A stretch of DNA of 64,000 bases, from contig NZ_CP050133.1 in assembly GCF_011612585.1 (NCBI RefSeq), forward strand, positions 1,797,001 to 1,861,000. Reading direction: 5' to 3'. Every line of letters starts with the position of its first letter. Position 1 is the stretch's first letter. Positions 48,715 through 58,204 of the stretch are shown one piece after another. The notes below the pieces were generated by a model that searched no databases, was not told the origin of the DNA, and worked only from the letters and a program-made list of their open reading frames with translations. The position numbers and the translations under genes were made by a program. The stretch is from Streptococcus cristatus ATCC 51100. GTDB taxonomy: Bacteria; Bacillota; Bacilli; Lactobacillales; Streptococcaceae.

Positions 48715-49812
48715 TCATCTACTTGTTTCCCCTTCGACTTCCTCCTCCTTCTCCACAACAAACTCTCTGACCAAGCGGTAGATAACTGCGAAGATAGGCG
48801 TGAAGAAAATCATGCCGACCAAGCCAAATAGGTTACCTCCAATCAGGGCTGCGGCTAGGGTAAAGAGAGTTGGGAGACCAACGGACTGGCCGACCACGCG
48901 CGGATAGATGACATTGCCCTCAATCAGCTGCACTCCCTGAAAGACTGCGATTGAAAGAAGAGCTTTCCAAGGGCTGTCGGTAAAGATAAAGATAGCACCC
49001 AGAGCACAGGCTGAGAAGGGCCCGATGTAGGGAATGAAAGAGAGCACTCCAGCCAAAACCCCTGTCAGGGCTGCATATGGTAGGCCTGTCAGAGAGTAGG
49101 CGATGAAGACTAAAACACCGACAATAACTGCCTCAATCATCTGCCCCATCAGGAACTTATCATAGGTCTCAACAATGACAGAACCGACATAGGCTAGGCG
49201 TTTGACAGCCTTCTCAGGAAGCAGGACCTGCAAAAGACGACTAGTGATCGTCTGCAAATGCTCCTTGCTGCTCAAGAAGGCAAACATAAGAAAGATGGAC
49301 ATGATGACAGAGAAGAAATTACCAAAAATAGCAGAAATATTGCCCGTCAGACTGCCCAGAAGAGAGATAGCTCTGTTGACAATACCACTGTTTTGCAGTT
49401 GCTTGGTCAAATCTTTCAGCTGGCTAGAGGAAAGCAAGCCAGACTGCTGCAGCCACTTGGCTAGCTGAGGCGCTACTTTGCCAATGGTCGCGCTCAGCTG
49501 ATTGACCGCTGTGGTCAGGGTCGGTACGACGATGGAGACAATCCCCGTCATGATGAGAGCTAAAATCAGCACCTCCAAAACCAAGGCCAAAGCGCGCTGC
49601 AAGTTCTGAGGGACTCGGCATTTGTCTAGAAGGTCTTCCAGCTTTTTCATCGGGACATTAAAGATGAAGGCTAAAACTTCACCCAATATAATGGGTGAAA
49701 ATACTGACGTCAGGCTCTGCAGGCCCGACCAAATGTTTCCGATATAGAGAACCAGAGCCAGAGCAAGCGCCGCAAAGACGATGAGTTTATAGGATTCATT
49801 GATTTTTTTCAT
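48715..49812 (-). CDS. AI-2E family (UPF0118) membrane transporter
   Basis: 365 aa with about seven hydrophobic segments arranged as in the AI-2E exporter family (PurR-regulated permease/TqsA/YdiK): paired N-terminal helices, a helical insertion, then the conserved VLVFIAYSLTGLPYA, SFIPYIGPFSA and GNVIYPRVVGQSVGLP segments. Members have been linked to autoinducer-2 export or Na+/H+ exchange, and the substrate cannot be told from sequence. It stands alone on the minus strand with its own terminator. Confidence 0.9.
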   Translation of the reverse strand: MKKINESYKLIVFAALALALVLYIGNIWSGLQSLTSVFSPIILGEVLAFIFNVPMKKLEDLLDKCRVPQNLQRALALVLEVLILALIMTGIVSIVVPTLTTAVNQLSATIGKVAPQLAKWLQQSGLLSSSQLKDLTKQLQNSGIVNRAISLLGSLTGNISAIFGNFFSVIMSIFLMFAFLSSKEHLQTITSRLLQVLLPEKAVKRLAYVGSVIVETYDKFLMGQMIEAVIVGVLVFIAYSLTGLPYAALTGVLAGVLSFIPYIGPFSACALGAIFIFTDSPWKALLSIAVFQGVQLIEGNVIYPRVVGQSVGLPTLFTLAAALIGGNLFGLVGMIFFTPIFAVIYRLVREFVVEKEEEVEGETSR

Positions 49813-49899
49813 AAGACTTCCTTTACAGTTTTGTCATTTCCTTATTTTATCATAATTTTCAAGGCCTTTCGAGCAGGAGAAAGTCAGCTGCCACACTTG

Positions 49900-50277
49900 T
49901 CAATCAACTTTTTCGTCGCTCTTAAATTTTGACAAATCTAGAAGATATAGAATTCCTGAGATGATAGATAGAAGTCCTGAAAAAATAAATAGAAAAGAGA
50001 TAAAGCCCATGATAGATGCGCAGAATAGAAGCTCATGACTCGTCTTATCGACTCTTGGGTCGTTGCTATAATGATACATTCCAACTATAGAAAGCCCCAA
50101 AAGCAGCCAACTGGTCAGTATAACAACCCTGCCCCAGCCAGCATTTTCAACTAGTGTGGGAACCAAATAAATAATCTCCCAGTGCCATCTGTTAGAAGAA
50201 GCGTAAATGATCTGAAGGCCTCCTAAAATGCCAACAATTCCATTTATCCACAGCAATTTGTTTGATTTCATAAGCAT
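49900..50277 (-). CDS. Small membrane protein, unknown function
   Basis: 125 aa with four hydrophobic helices and a charged C-terminus. I do not recognise a family. GGAAAGAG precedes the ATG at 50277 (a second ATG two codons later is possible). It is a single gene between the AI-2E-like transporter and the divergent pabBC, with no clear functional link. Confidence 0.7.
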   Translation of the reverse strand: MLMKSNKLLWINGIVGILGGLQIIYASSNRWHWEIIYLVPTLVENAGWGRVVILTSWLLLGLSIVGMYHYSNDPRVDKTSHELLFCASIMGFISFLFIFSGLLSIISGILYLLDLSKFKSDEKVD

Positions 50278-50367
50278 CTCACTCTTTCCTTTTTAAAATA
50301 GTATACCGAGCCACTTTCTAATTTGTCAACTATTACAAAAGAATGAGTGTCTCATCCGATAAATCCG

Positions 50368-50396
50368 TTTTCATTCAAATTATCTTATGATACAAT
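50368..50396 (+). promoter_or_regulatory. pabBC promoter with extended -10
   Basis: TTTTCA (50368-50373), a 17-bp spacer and TGATACAAT (TACAAT at 50391-50396). Transcription would begin at or next to the ATG at 50403, leaving almost no leader. Confidence 0.55.
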
Positions 50397-50402
50397 AAAC
50401 TC

Positions 50403-52124
50403 ATGCACAAGAAAACAGTTATTGATTTTAAAGACTTGGGCCGGCGCTTGATTTTCAGCCAGCCCATCAAAGAGCTCAAAACGCGCGAGTTGGCCGAAGT
50501 CAGAGCGATTCTGCAAGAAGTTGAGGACTGGCAGAAAAAGGGATTTTATGCAGTCGGCTATGTCAGCTACGAAGCGGCTCCTGCTTTTGAGGAAAAACTC
50601 CAGGTCCACAAAAGCCCTCTGCTGGGCGAGTACCTGATTTACTTTACCATTCATGACAGGGCTGATGAAGCCCCTTTCCCATTGGCTTACGACGATGTAG
50701 AAATGCCAGCGCAATGGCAGAGCCTGACGACTGAGCAAGAGTATGAAAAGGCCATCGGAACCATTCACCATCATATCCGTCAGGGCGATACTTATCAGGT
50801 CAACTACACGGTGCAGCTGGGCGCAGAGCTTAATCCACAGGACAGTTGGGCTATTTACAACCGTCTGGTCGTTGAGCAAAACGCCGCCTACAATGCCTAC
50901 GTAGAGCACGATCATCAAGCAGTCTTATCCATCAGTCCTGAGCTCTTTTTCGAGGAGCACCGAGGTGAGCTGACAACACGGCCGATGAAAGGGACTACCA
51001 ATCGCGGTCTGACAGTCGCTGCGGACTTGGAACAGGCGGACTGGCTCCGCCAGGATCCTAAAAATCGAGCGGAAAATATGATGATCGTTGATCTGCTACG
51101 CAATGACATGAACCGCATTTCAGAGATTGGCAGCGAGCGAGTCGAGCAGCTGTGTCAGGTCGAGCAGTATTCCACTGTCTGGCAAATGATCTCCACCATC
51201 AAAAGCCAACTGCAGCCCGATATTGGTCTAGAAGACATTTTTGATGCCCTCTTTCCTTGCGGCTCTATCACAGGCGCTCCAAAGATTTCGACCATGGCTA
51301 TCATCAAGGCGACAGAAAAATCCGCCCGCGGTGTCTACTGCGGTACAGTTGGTATCTGCCTGCCAGACCAGAGACGGATTTTCAATGTAGCCATCCGCAC
51401 CATTCAGCTAGAAGATGGCAAGGCTATCTACGGTGTCGGCGGCGGCATCACTTGGGATAGTACATGGAAAGCTGAGTATATCGAAACCCAGCAAAAATCT
51501 GCTGTTCTTTATCGGAAAAATCCGCAGTTTGACCTGATTACGACAGGGAAGATTGAGCAAGGTCGCCTGACTTTCCAAGACCAACATCTGAAGCGTCTAC
51601 GGGAAGCTGCCCGTTACTTTGCTTATCCATTTGATGAGGAAAAACTGAAGGCAGAGTTGAACCAAACCTTAGCGGAACTGGAGCCAAGTACGGACTACCG
51701 CCTGCGGATCTCCATCTCCAAATCTGGAAAAGTGACCTGCCAGCTAGAAAAGCTGCAGGCACTCCCAGAAGCTTTCTGCAAGGCCATCCTCGTCCCACAA
51801 AATGCCAACTTGCATCAGCCTTTCACTTTCTTTAAAACCAGCTATCGACCACACCTAAGCCTAATCCAGCAGGAGCAGATTTACTATAATGCCCAAGGCC
51901 AGCTACTAGAAAGCTCCATCGGTAACCTAGTCCTCCAGTTGGAGGGCCACCTCTACACGCCACCAGCCGAGCTAGGGCTTTTGAATGGCATCTACCGCCA
52001 GCATCTCTTGGAAACAGGTCAAGCCACAGAAAAAATCCTCAGCTTAGACGACTTAAAATCAGCAGAAAAAATCTACGCCTGCAACGCACTACGCGGCCTT
52101 TATGAATTGGAAATAGATGATTAG
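50403..52124 (+). CDS. pabBC: Aminodeoxychorismate synthase component I fused to aminodeoxychorismate lyase
   Basis: One 573-aa polypeptide for para-aminobenzoate (folate) synthesis. Residues about 1-365 are a chorismate-binding PabB domain (RPMKGT, CGSITGAPK, GVYCGTVG, VGGGITWDS). Residues about 375-573 are a PLP-dependent PabC lyase of the aminotransferase class IV fold, ending CNALRGLYEL. The fusion is common in streptococci. No Shine-Dalgarno lies upstream of the ATG, and the predicted transcription start coincides with it, so the mRNA may be leaderless. Its stop codon TAG shares a base with repeat copy 4. Confidence 0.93.
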   Translation: MHKKTVIDFKDLGRRLIFSQPIKELKTRELAEVRAILQEVEDWQKKGFYAVGYVSYEAAPAFEEKLQVHKSPLLGEYLIYFTIHDRADEAPFPLAYDDVEMPAQWQSLTTEQEYEKAIGTIHHHIRQGDTYQVNYTVQLGAELNPQDSWAIYNRLVVEQNAAYNAYVEHDHQAVLSISPELFFEEHRGELTTRPMKGTTNRGLTVAADLEQADWLRQDPKNRAENMMIVDLLRNDMNRISEIGSERVEQLCQVEQYSTVWQMISTIKSQLQPDIGLEDIFDALFPCGSITGAPKISTMAIIKATEKSARGVYCGTVGICLPDQRRIFNVAIRTIQLEDGKAIYGVGGGITWDSTWKAEYIETQQKSAVLYRKNPQFDLITTGKIEQGRLTFQDQHLKRLREAARYFAYPFDEEKLKAELNQTLAELEPSTDYRLRISISKSGKVTCQLEKLQALPEAFCKAILVPQNANLHQPFTFFKTSYRPHLSLIQQEQIYYNAQGQLLESSIGNLVLQLEGHLYTPPAELGLLNGIYRQHLLETGQATEKILSLDDLKSAEKIYACNALRGLYELEIDD

Positions 52125-52298
52125 AGAGTGGGACAGAAATCGGTAATTCGTTAGAATTCGATTTCGTCGTCCCACCTCCGCACAGTTGAGTAGGGCTGTA
52201 AAAGCTGATGAAATCAGCGTAGTAGAGCCCACTCAACCACTGCGTCTTGCTCGACAATCCAAAGACAATTGAGAGGCTAGGACTTTTGTCCCAGCCTC
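52124..52298 (+). repeat. Dispersed hairpin repeat, copy 4
   Basis: The same element begins at the last base of the pabBC stop codon and ends with GAGGCTAGGAC-tttt-GTCCCAGCCTC plus a TTTTT tract. Among the five copies it is the only one whose GTGGGAC end faces the upstream gene. Confidence 0.88.
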
Positions 52299-52351
52299 TT
52301 TTTCTATAGGCCTCAGTCCGCTTAAACACGAATTATCATTTCTATTTCAAG

Positions 52352-52373
52352 ATTTTAGAAATATTTTAGAAAT
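52352..52373 (+). promoter_or_regulatory. Tandem 11-bp direct repeat upstream of the ABC operon
   Basis: ATTTTAGAAAT occurs twice head to tail with no spacer, one helical turn apart. It lies about 30 bp upstream of a -10-like TATACT (52402-52407) that has no good -35. This geometry suits an OmpR-type response regulator dimer activating the promoter. Confidence 0.5.
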
Positions 52374-52458
52374 GCTTGATGAATACTTAATAAGTGTCCG
52401 ATATACTGGATAGTGAGGAAAGGATTTCCAAGAATAAAGCAAAAGGAGAAGTAAAACC

Positions 52459-53388
52459 ATGGAAAATATTTTAGTTTTACAAGGGGTCAGCAAAAAGTTC
52501 GGCCAGCAGCAGGCTCTGAGCGATGTCAATCTGACCATCAAAAAAGGGGATATCTACGGTCTCATCGGTAAAAACGGAGCTGGTAAAACCACTCTGATCA
52601 AAATCATGACCCAGCTGATGCATGCCAGCAACGGAACCGTATCTCTCTTTGGTTCCAGCAATCAGGCAGAATGGACACAAGCCCTCAAGCGGGTCGGCTC
52701 GGTCATTGAAACGCCCGTTGCCCACAACCACTTGACCGCCTACGAAAATCTCAGCTACTACTGCAAACTGCGTCAGATTCCTAATGCCGAGAAGGCCATC
52801 CAAGAAACCTTGGAATACGTGAACTTAACAGATACTGGCAAGAAGGAATTCAGAGATTTTTCTCTCGGTATGAAGCAGCGTTTGGGAATTGCCATTGCCT
52901 TATTGTCTAAGCCAGATTTGATGATTCTAGACGAACCTATCAACGGACTAGATCCTGTCGGCATCAAGGAATTCCGCCAGCTTGTCCAAAAGCTCAATGA
53001 AGAGCTGGGCATGACCTTTGTTATTTCCAGTCATATCCTATCCGAGCTCTATCTAGTCGCTACGCGCTTTGGCATCATCGACCAAGGTCATATGATCAAG
53101 GAAATTTCCAAGGCTGAATTTGAAGAGCAAAGCGAAGATTATATCGTCTTGAAAACGGACCATTTGGAGGAAGCCAGCCAGCTGCTCCAAGATCAATTAG
53201 GCTACCGCATCAAGGTGGTCAATGCTCTCAATGAGATCCATATCTTTACACACTCACACAATATCAACAATATCGTAAAAGAGCTAGCCACAGCTGACTT
53301 AGTCATTCAAGAAATCTACTATGCACGACAAAATCTCGAAAATTTCTTTACAGATTTACTTGATCAAAACCAGGGAGGTCTATCATGA
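52459..53388 (+). CDS. ABC transporter ATP-binding protein (BcrA/lantibiotic-immunity type)
   Basis: 309 aa with Walker A GKNGAGKTT, Q-loop, signature FSLGMKQR, Walker B LMILDEPINGLDP and the SSHIL switch, plus a C-terminal extension of the kind seen in BcrA/CcmA-like exporters. It powers the permease encoded by the next gene, with which it overlaps by 4 nt (ATGA). Such pairs often give resistance to bacitracin or lantibiotics; a convergent two-component system lies 40 nt beyond the operon. The substrate is not known. Confidence 0.9.
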   Translation: MENILVLQGVSKKFGQQQALSDVNLTIKKGDIYGLIGKNGAGKTTLIKIMTQLMHASNGTVSLFGSSNQAEWTQALKRVGSVIETPVAHNHLTAYENLSYYCKLRQIPNAEKAIQETLEYVNLTDTGKKEFRDFSLGMKQRLGIAIALLSKPDLMILDEPINGLDPVGIKEFRQLVQKLNEELGMTFVISSHILSELYLVATRFGIIDQGHMIKEISKAEFEEQSEDYIVLKTDHLEEASQLLQDQLGYRIKVVNALNEIHIFTHSHNINNIVKELATADLVIQEIYYARQNLENFFTDLLDQNQGGLS

Positions 53389-54149
53389 TTCAAACAATTC
53401 GCGCTGACTTTTACCGCCTCTTCCACTCCAAGGGCTTTTGGATTACTGAGTTCGTTTTGCTAGCCAATATCCTGCTCGGCGTCCTCTATAAGGTTACCAG
53501 CAGATTTGGAACATCCATCTCAACGGATGGACAAAACATCACTCAGCAAGTACCAGTAAAAATGACAGGTATCAATGCTCTTGCCCATTTCTCTGGACAT
53601 TCTGACAGTATTATATTTTTCACTCTCATTGTCGTCTGCCTCTTATTAGGTGTGGACTTGTCCCGCAAGCTTTATAAAAACAGCCTCGCTCACGGTATTT
53701 CACGGACAGAGTTCTTCCTATCTAAAACTTTGGTCTCCTTTGTTGTCGCCATCTTCCAATTCATTCTCTTGCTAGGGCTATCCTTCATCATCGCTAGCTC
53801 TATCAATGGAATTGGGACAGCTCCGACAGGTTTCTTTGGCCAATTTTTGCTAACCATTCTCGTCCAGCTCATGATAACCATCGCTTGGATTGGCATCGTG
53901 TCTTTCGTTCTCTATCTCAGCCATTCTATTGCTGCGGTCTTTATTACCTATTTTGTCGGAAGCGCCCTGCTCATCTTTCCAGTCTTGCTCTATCCTCATA
54001 TAGAATGGTTCCGCTATTTAACCTTACAATTTGGAATAGAGATGGCTGCGGATCCTGCTGTAGTTTTGCAAGCTAGTTTAGTCGCGATTGGCATAGCAGT
54101 CTTCTTCCTAGGCAGTAGCCTCCTCATTTTCAAGAAAAAAGATCTCTAA
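53385..54149 (+). CDS. ABC transporter permease (ABC-2 type)
   Basis: 254 aa with six hydrophobic helices in the pattern of ABC-2 exporter subunits (first helix after a short cytoplasmic tail, large loop, then ARISRTEFFLSK-like coupling region, here AHGISRTEFFLSK). It is translationally coupled to the ATPase gene and followed by a bidirectional terminator. It is the membrane half of a probable antimicrobial-peptide exporter; the substrate is inferred only from gene context. Confidence 0.85.
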   Translation: MIQTIRADFYRLFHSKGFWITEFVLLANILLGVLYKVTSRFGTSISTDGQNITQQVPVKMTGINALAHFSGHSDSIIFFTLIVVCLLLGVDLSRKLYKNSLAHGISRTEFFLSKTLVSFVVAIFQFILLLGLSFIIASSINGIGTAPTGFFGQFLLTILVQLMITIAWIGIVSFVLYLSHSIAAVFITYFVGSALLIFPVLLYPHIEWFRYLTLQFGIEMAADPAVVLQASLVAIGIAVFFLGSSLLIFKKKDL

Positions 54150-54154
54150 AACCA

Positions 54155-54193
54155 AAGAATCAGCTAATCTTCTGACTAGCTGATTCTTTTTTA
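54155..54193. terminator. Bidirectional terminator between the ABC operon and the kinase gene
   Basis: AAAGAATCAGCTA pairs with TAGCTGATTCTTT, followed by a T run. The sensor-kinase stop codon overlaps its right edge. Confidence 0.85.
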
Positions 54194-55066
54194 TAAGGCC
54201 ACAATCAATTCAAACCAATCGTCCTCTGCTTGAATGGTCAAGTCACCACCTAAGATTTCGACCAGCTGCTGGGTGATATAAAGGCCCAACCCAGACGATT
54301 CCTCACTGCTGGAGAGATTTTCAGAATAGAAGCGATTGGTTAGCTTATCCAGATGCAAGATGGGCTTCTGAACCTTATTTTTGACCTGAAAAATAACCTT
54401 TTGTCCTTCTTTTTTCAGACTGATGCTGGCTACTTCTCGGCCATGTTTAAGGACATTGCTGAGCATGTTCTGGACGATTCGATCAAAGATATCACTGTCC
54501 GTTTCCAAAAGCAGATTTTCAGACAAATCCACATCTAAATCAATCTCTGCTTGCTGAAAGGCATCATAGTAGGCAAAGAGTTGCTGGGTGACCAGCTGGG
54601 ATAGGTCTACCCGCTGCAACTTCGGTCGAATGGCTCCTTCCATCAAGCGACGGTATTCCATTAGAGCCTCCAAGCGTCTGGATACCATACTTAGATTATC
54701 CGCAATCTTTTGCAGCTGCTGGTCCATCTGGTCCTTATCAGCATCTTTAAGTAGCTGTTGCGTATAGCCACTAGCAATGGTCAGTGGCGTTCGGATATCG
54801 TGGGCAATGTTACTGATGGCCATATCCAAGGTTTTCTTTTCCTGCTGGGTCACAAAGGACATCTTATCAATTTCCTGAAAAAGCTGCTCCACCTCGTCAG
54901 TCAGAGCCACTAGGCTAGGAGATTGATCTCTCAAGGTAAGCCGAACTTGACTTCCTGTACGACGTTTGTCACGGATCTGGCTGGTCAGACTACGAATCGT
55001 CAGATGATAACGAACCAGCAAGATTGACAAGAAGAGCATGAGCCCGAAGGCAAAAATCAACCACAT
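54191..55066 (-). CDS. Sensor histidine kinase
   Basis: 291 aa with a single N-terminal membrane helix and virtually no extracellular loop, then the dimerisation/phosphorylation helix with H-box (IAHDIRTPLT), N-box (NMLSNVLKHG) and G-box (SSGLGLYITQQL). A kinase with so little exposed sequence probably senses through the membrane or a partner transporter. The start at 55066 follows AAGGAGG, which lies in the end of the response-regulator gene. The adjacent ABC exporter is the likely target or partner. Confidence 0.92.
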   Translation of the reverse strand: MWLIFAFGLMLFLSILLVRYHLTIRSLTSQIRDKRRTGSQVRLTLRDQSPSLVALTDEVEQLFQEIDKMSFVTQQEKKTLDMAISNIAHDIRTPLTIASGYTQQLLKDADKDQMDQQLQKIADNLSMVSRRLEALMEYRRLMEGAIRPKLQRVDLSQLVTQQLFAYYDAFQQAEIDLDVDLSENLLLETDSDIFDRIVQNMLSNVLKHGREVASISLKKEGQKVIFQVKNKVQKPILHLDKLTNRFYSENLSSSEESSGLGLYITQQLVEILGGDLTIQAEDDWFELIVAL

Positions 55067-55068
55067 AG

Positions 55069-55749
55069 CTAATCCTCCTTGAGCCGCACGCCCAGACCCC
55101 AAATGGTCTCGATATAGTCTGTCGAACTATCCAGCTGGGCTAATTTCTTACGAAGATTGCTGAGATGGGCATTGAGCGTATTATCGCCTGGCAGATAGGT
55201 CTCCTCCCAGACCGACTCATACAGCTCCTCCTTGGTAAAAATCTTTTTAGGATGAGCCAGCAAGGTCTGGAAAATCTGAAATTCCTTTTTCCCTAGCCGC
55301 ATGGACTGGTCACCAGAAGCAATTTCAAAGGTATCTGGCAAAAGGCGGATATTTTTGATTGAGGTCTCCCCAGCAGGCTTAGACTGAGGCTGCTGACTAC
55401 CTCGCAATTGGACAGTGACACGCGCCGCCACTTCATCTAGATTAAAAGGCTTGACAATGTAGTCATTGGCACCGTCCAGCAGATACTGGCTCACGAGACT
55501 CTTTTCGCCCAGGGCGGTCAGCATGACTACCGGCACCTGACTGGTCTTGCGAATTTCCCTCAGCACCTCATCGCCATTTTTTCCCGGCAGCATAATATCC
55601 AGCAGGACTAGATGAATCTCTTCTTCCGCAAAAATCCGCAGTCCCTCGGTTCCAGAATAAGCTGAAAACACTACGTGCTCCTGCGTAAAGAGATTTTTCA
55701 AAATCTCATGAATATCATTGTTGTCTTCAATTAGTAAAAGATTGGCCAT
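55069..55749 (-). CDS. OmpR-family response regulator
   Basis: 226 aa: receiver domain with phosphoacceptor D51 (LVLLDIMLPG), conserved T and K (VVMLTAL, IVKPF), and a C-terminal winged-helix DNA-binding domain. Three consecutive ATGs follow a GGAG; the third (55749) has the best spacing. It lies directly upstream of its kinase and is read toward the ABC transporter operon, whose promoter carries a suitable tandem repeat. Confidence 0.93.
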   Translation of the reverse strand: MANLLLIEDNNDIHEILKNLFTQEHVVFSAYSGTEGLRIFAEEEIHLVLLDIMLPGKNGDEVLREIRKTSQVPVVMLTALGEKSLVSQYLLDGANDYIVKPFNLDEVAARVTVQLRGSQQPQSKPAGETSIKNIRLLPDTFEIASGDQSMRLGKKEFQIFQTLLAHPKKIFTKEELYESVWEETYLPGDNTLNAHLSNLRKKLAQLDSSTDYIETIWGLGVRLKED

Positions 55750-55831
55750 CATCATTCTCCAATAGCTTGATAAAACTAGTGTAGCAAGGATGAGCCAGCA
55801 AGTCAATCAAATATAAACGATGCAAAAGAAA

Positions 55832-56007
55832 GAGAGTGGGACAGAAATCGGTAATTCGTTAGAATTCGATTTCGTCGTCCCACCTCCGCACAGTTGAGTA
55901 GGGCTGTAAAAGCTGATGAAATCAGCGTAGTAGAGCCCACTTCAACCACTGCGTCTTGCTCGACAATCCAAAGACAATTGAGAGGCTAGGACTTTTGTCC
56001 CAGCCTC
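55832..56007 (+). repeat. Dispersed hairpin repeat, copy 5
   Basis: The same element with a 1-nt insertion in CCCACTTCAACC. It ends 7 nt beyond the 6-phospho-beta-glucosidase stop codon and separates that gene from the response regulator. Confidence 0.88.
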
Positions 56008-56014
56008 CTTGATG

Positions 56015-57490
<1,476 letters not shown>

Positions 57491-57642
57491 TTATATTATA
57501 GCTCATTCTGTAAACCTTTTCTTATAAAAACTGCGAAATACTGATACTATTCTACTATTTTGTTTTATTCGACAAATTTTCAGGGTTCGGTTTTTTAAAG
57601 AGATCGTCTTCAAAGAAAAAGGCAATTAGCCTCTCCTAAAAC

Positions 57643-57670
57643 AAAAAAGAAGACTGAAAACCTGTCTTCT
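57643..57670 (-). terminator. SemiSWEET gene terminator
   Basis: On the minus strand, AGAAGAC pairs with GTCTTCT, followed by a T6 tract. Confidence 0.75.
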
Positions 57671-57678
57671 CTGTCCTT

Positions 57679-57939
57679 TTAAATCAAAGCCGTGATGGCC
57701 GTCACTAGGCCAAAAACGATACCAGGTGCATTTGCTGCTGCAAGCGGAATATCTCTTTCTTTTTTGAACAATCCGTAGTAGACCCAAAGGCTACAGTTGA
57801 TTGCTGCAACGAGCGGCTGGATAAAATTCCCTTTTTGCCCCGCTAGGTTGTTCATGATTTGTGGAAAATAGGACACATACATCATTACGGACATAAAGGT
57901 TGCAACCCATCCCAAAATTTTCATTTGTTTTTCAGACAT
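57679..57939 (-). CDS. SemiSWEET sugar transporter (PQ-loop protein)
   Basis: 86 aa forming a three-helix bundle with the conserved YFPQI PQ-loop motif and the later SLWVYYG and NAPGIVFG segments. SemiSWEETs dimerise to move sugars such as sucrose or glucose down their gradient. The length and motifs match the family. It stands alone between the beta-glucosidase and spxB genes, and its substrate cannot be read from the sequence. Confidence 0.9.
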   Translation of the reverse strand: MSEKQMKILGWVATFMSVMMYVSYFPQIMNNLAGQKGNFIQPLVAAINCSLWVYYGLFKKERDIPLAAANAPGIVFGLVTAITALI

Positions 57940-58061
57940 TTTCTATACCTCTTTCATTTTTAGGTTATATTTTATAATGATAGTCCAAAACAATCAAGCC
58001 CTTTTATCCCTTTGTTATGAAGATGTAAACTATCACAATCTTGTGATAAGAAAGAAGACAA

Positions 58062-58086
58062 AGAAAAAGACCGGATTGCTCCGATC
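58062..58086 (-). terminator. Probable spxB terminator
   Basis: On the minus strand, GATCGGA pairs with TCCGGTC (one G-U pair), followed by TTTTTCTTTG. It lies about 120 nt beyond the spxB stop, after a repeat-like segment. Confidence 0.6.
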
Positions 58087-58107
58087 TTTTCAAGTTTCTC
58101 TCTATAA

Positions 58108-58195
58108 AAATCATTGAATAAACAAGGCATCGAACCGCAGGCAGTACTGGAGTACGGCAAGGTGAAGATAACGCAGTTTATTCTTTGATTTTCGA
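58108..58195. repeat. Short intergenic repeat-like element in the spxB 3' region
   Basis: Bounded by GAATAAAC (58116-58123) and GTTTATTC (58176-58183), with an inner segment GCAGTACTGGAGTACGGCAA of a kind that recurs between genes in many streptococci. Only one copy is in this window. Confidence 0.45.
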
Positions 58196-58204
58196 TGAGA
58201 GGAA

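Noticed and set aside
57500..57530. cre site upstream of the 6-phospho-beta-glucosidase
   Set aside because: TGTAAACCTTTTCT lacks the central CG needed for CcpA binding.
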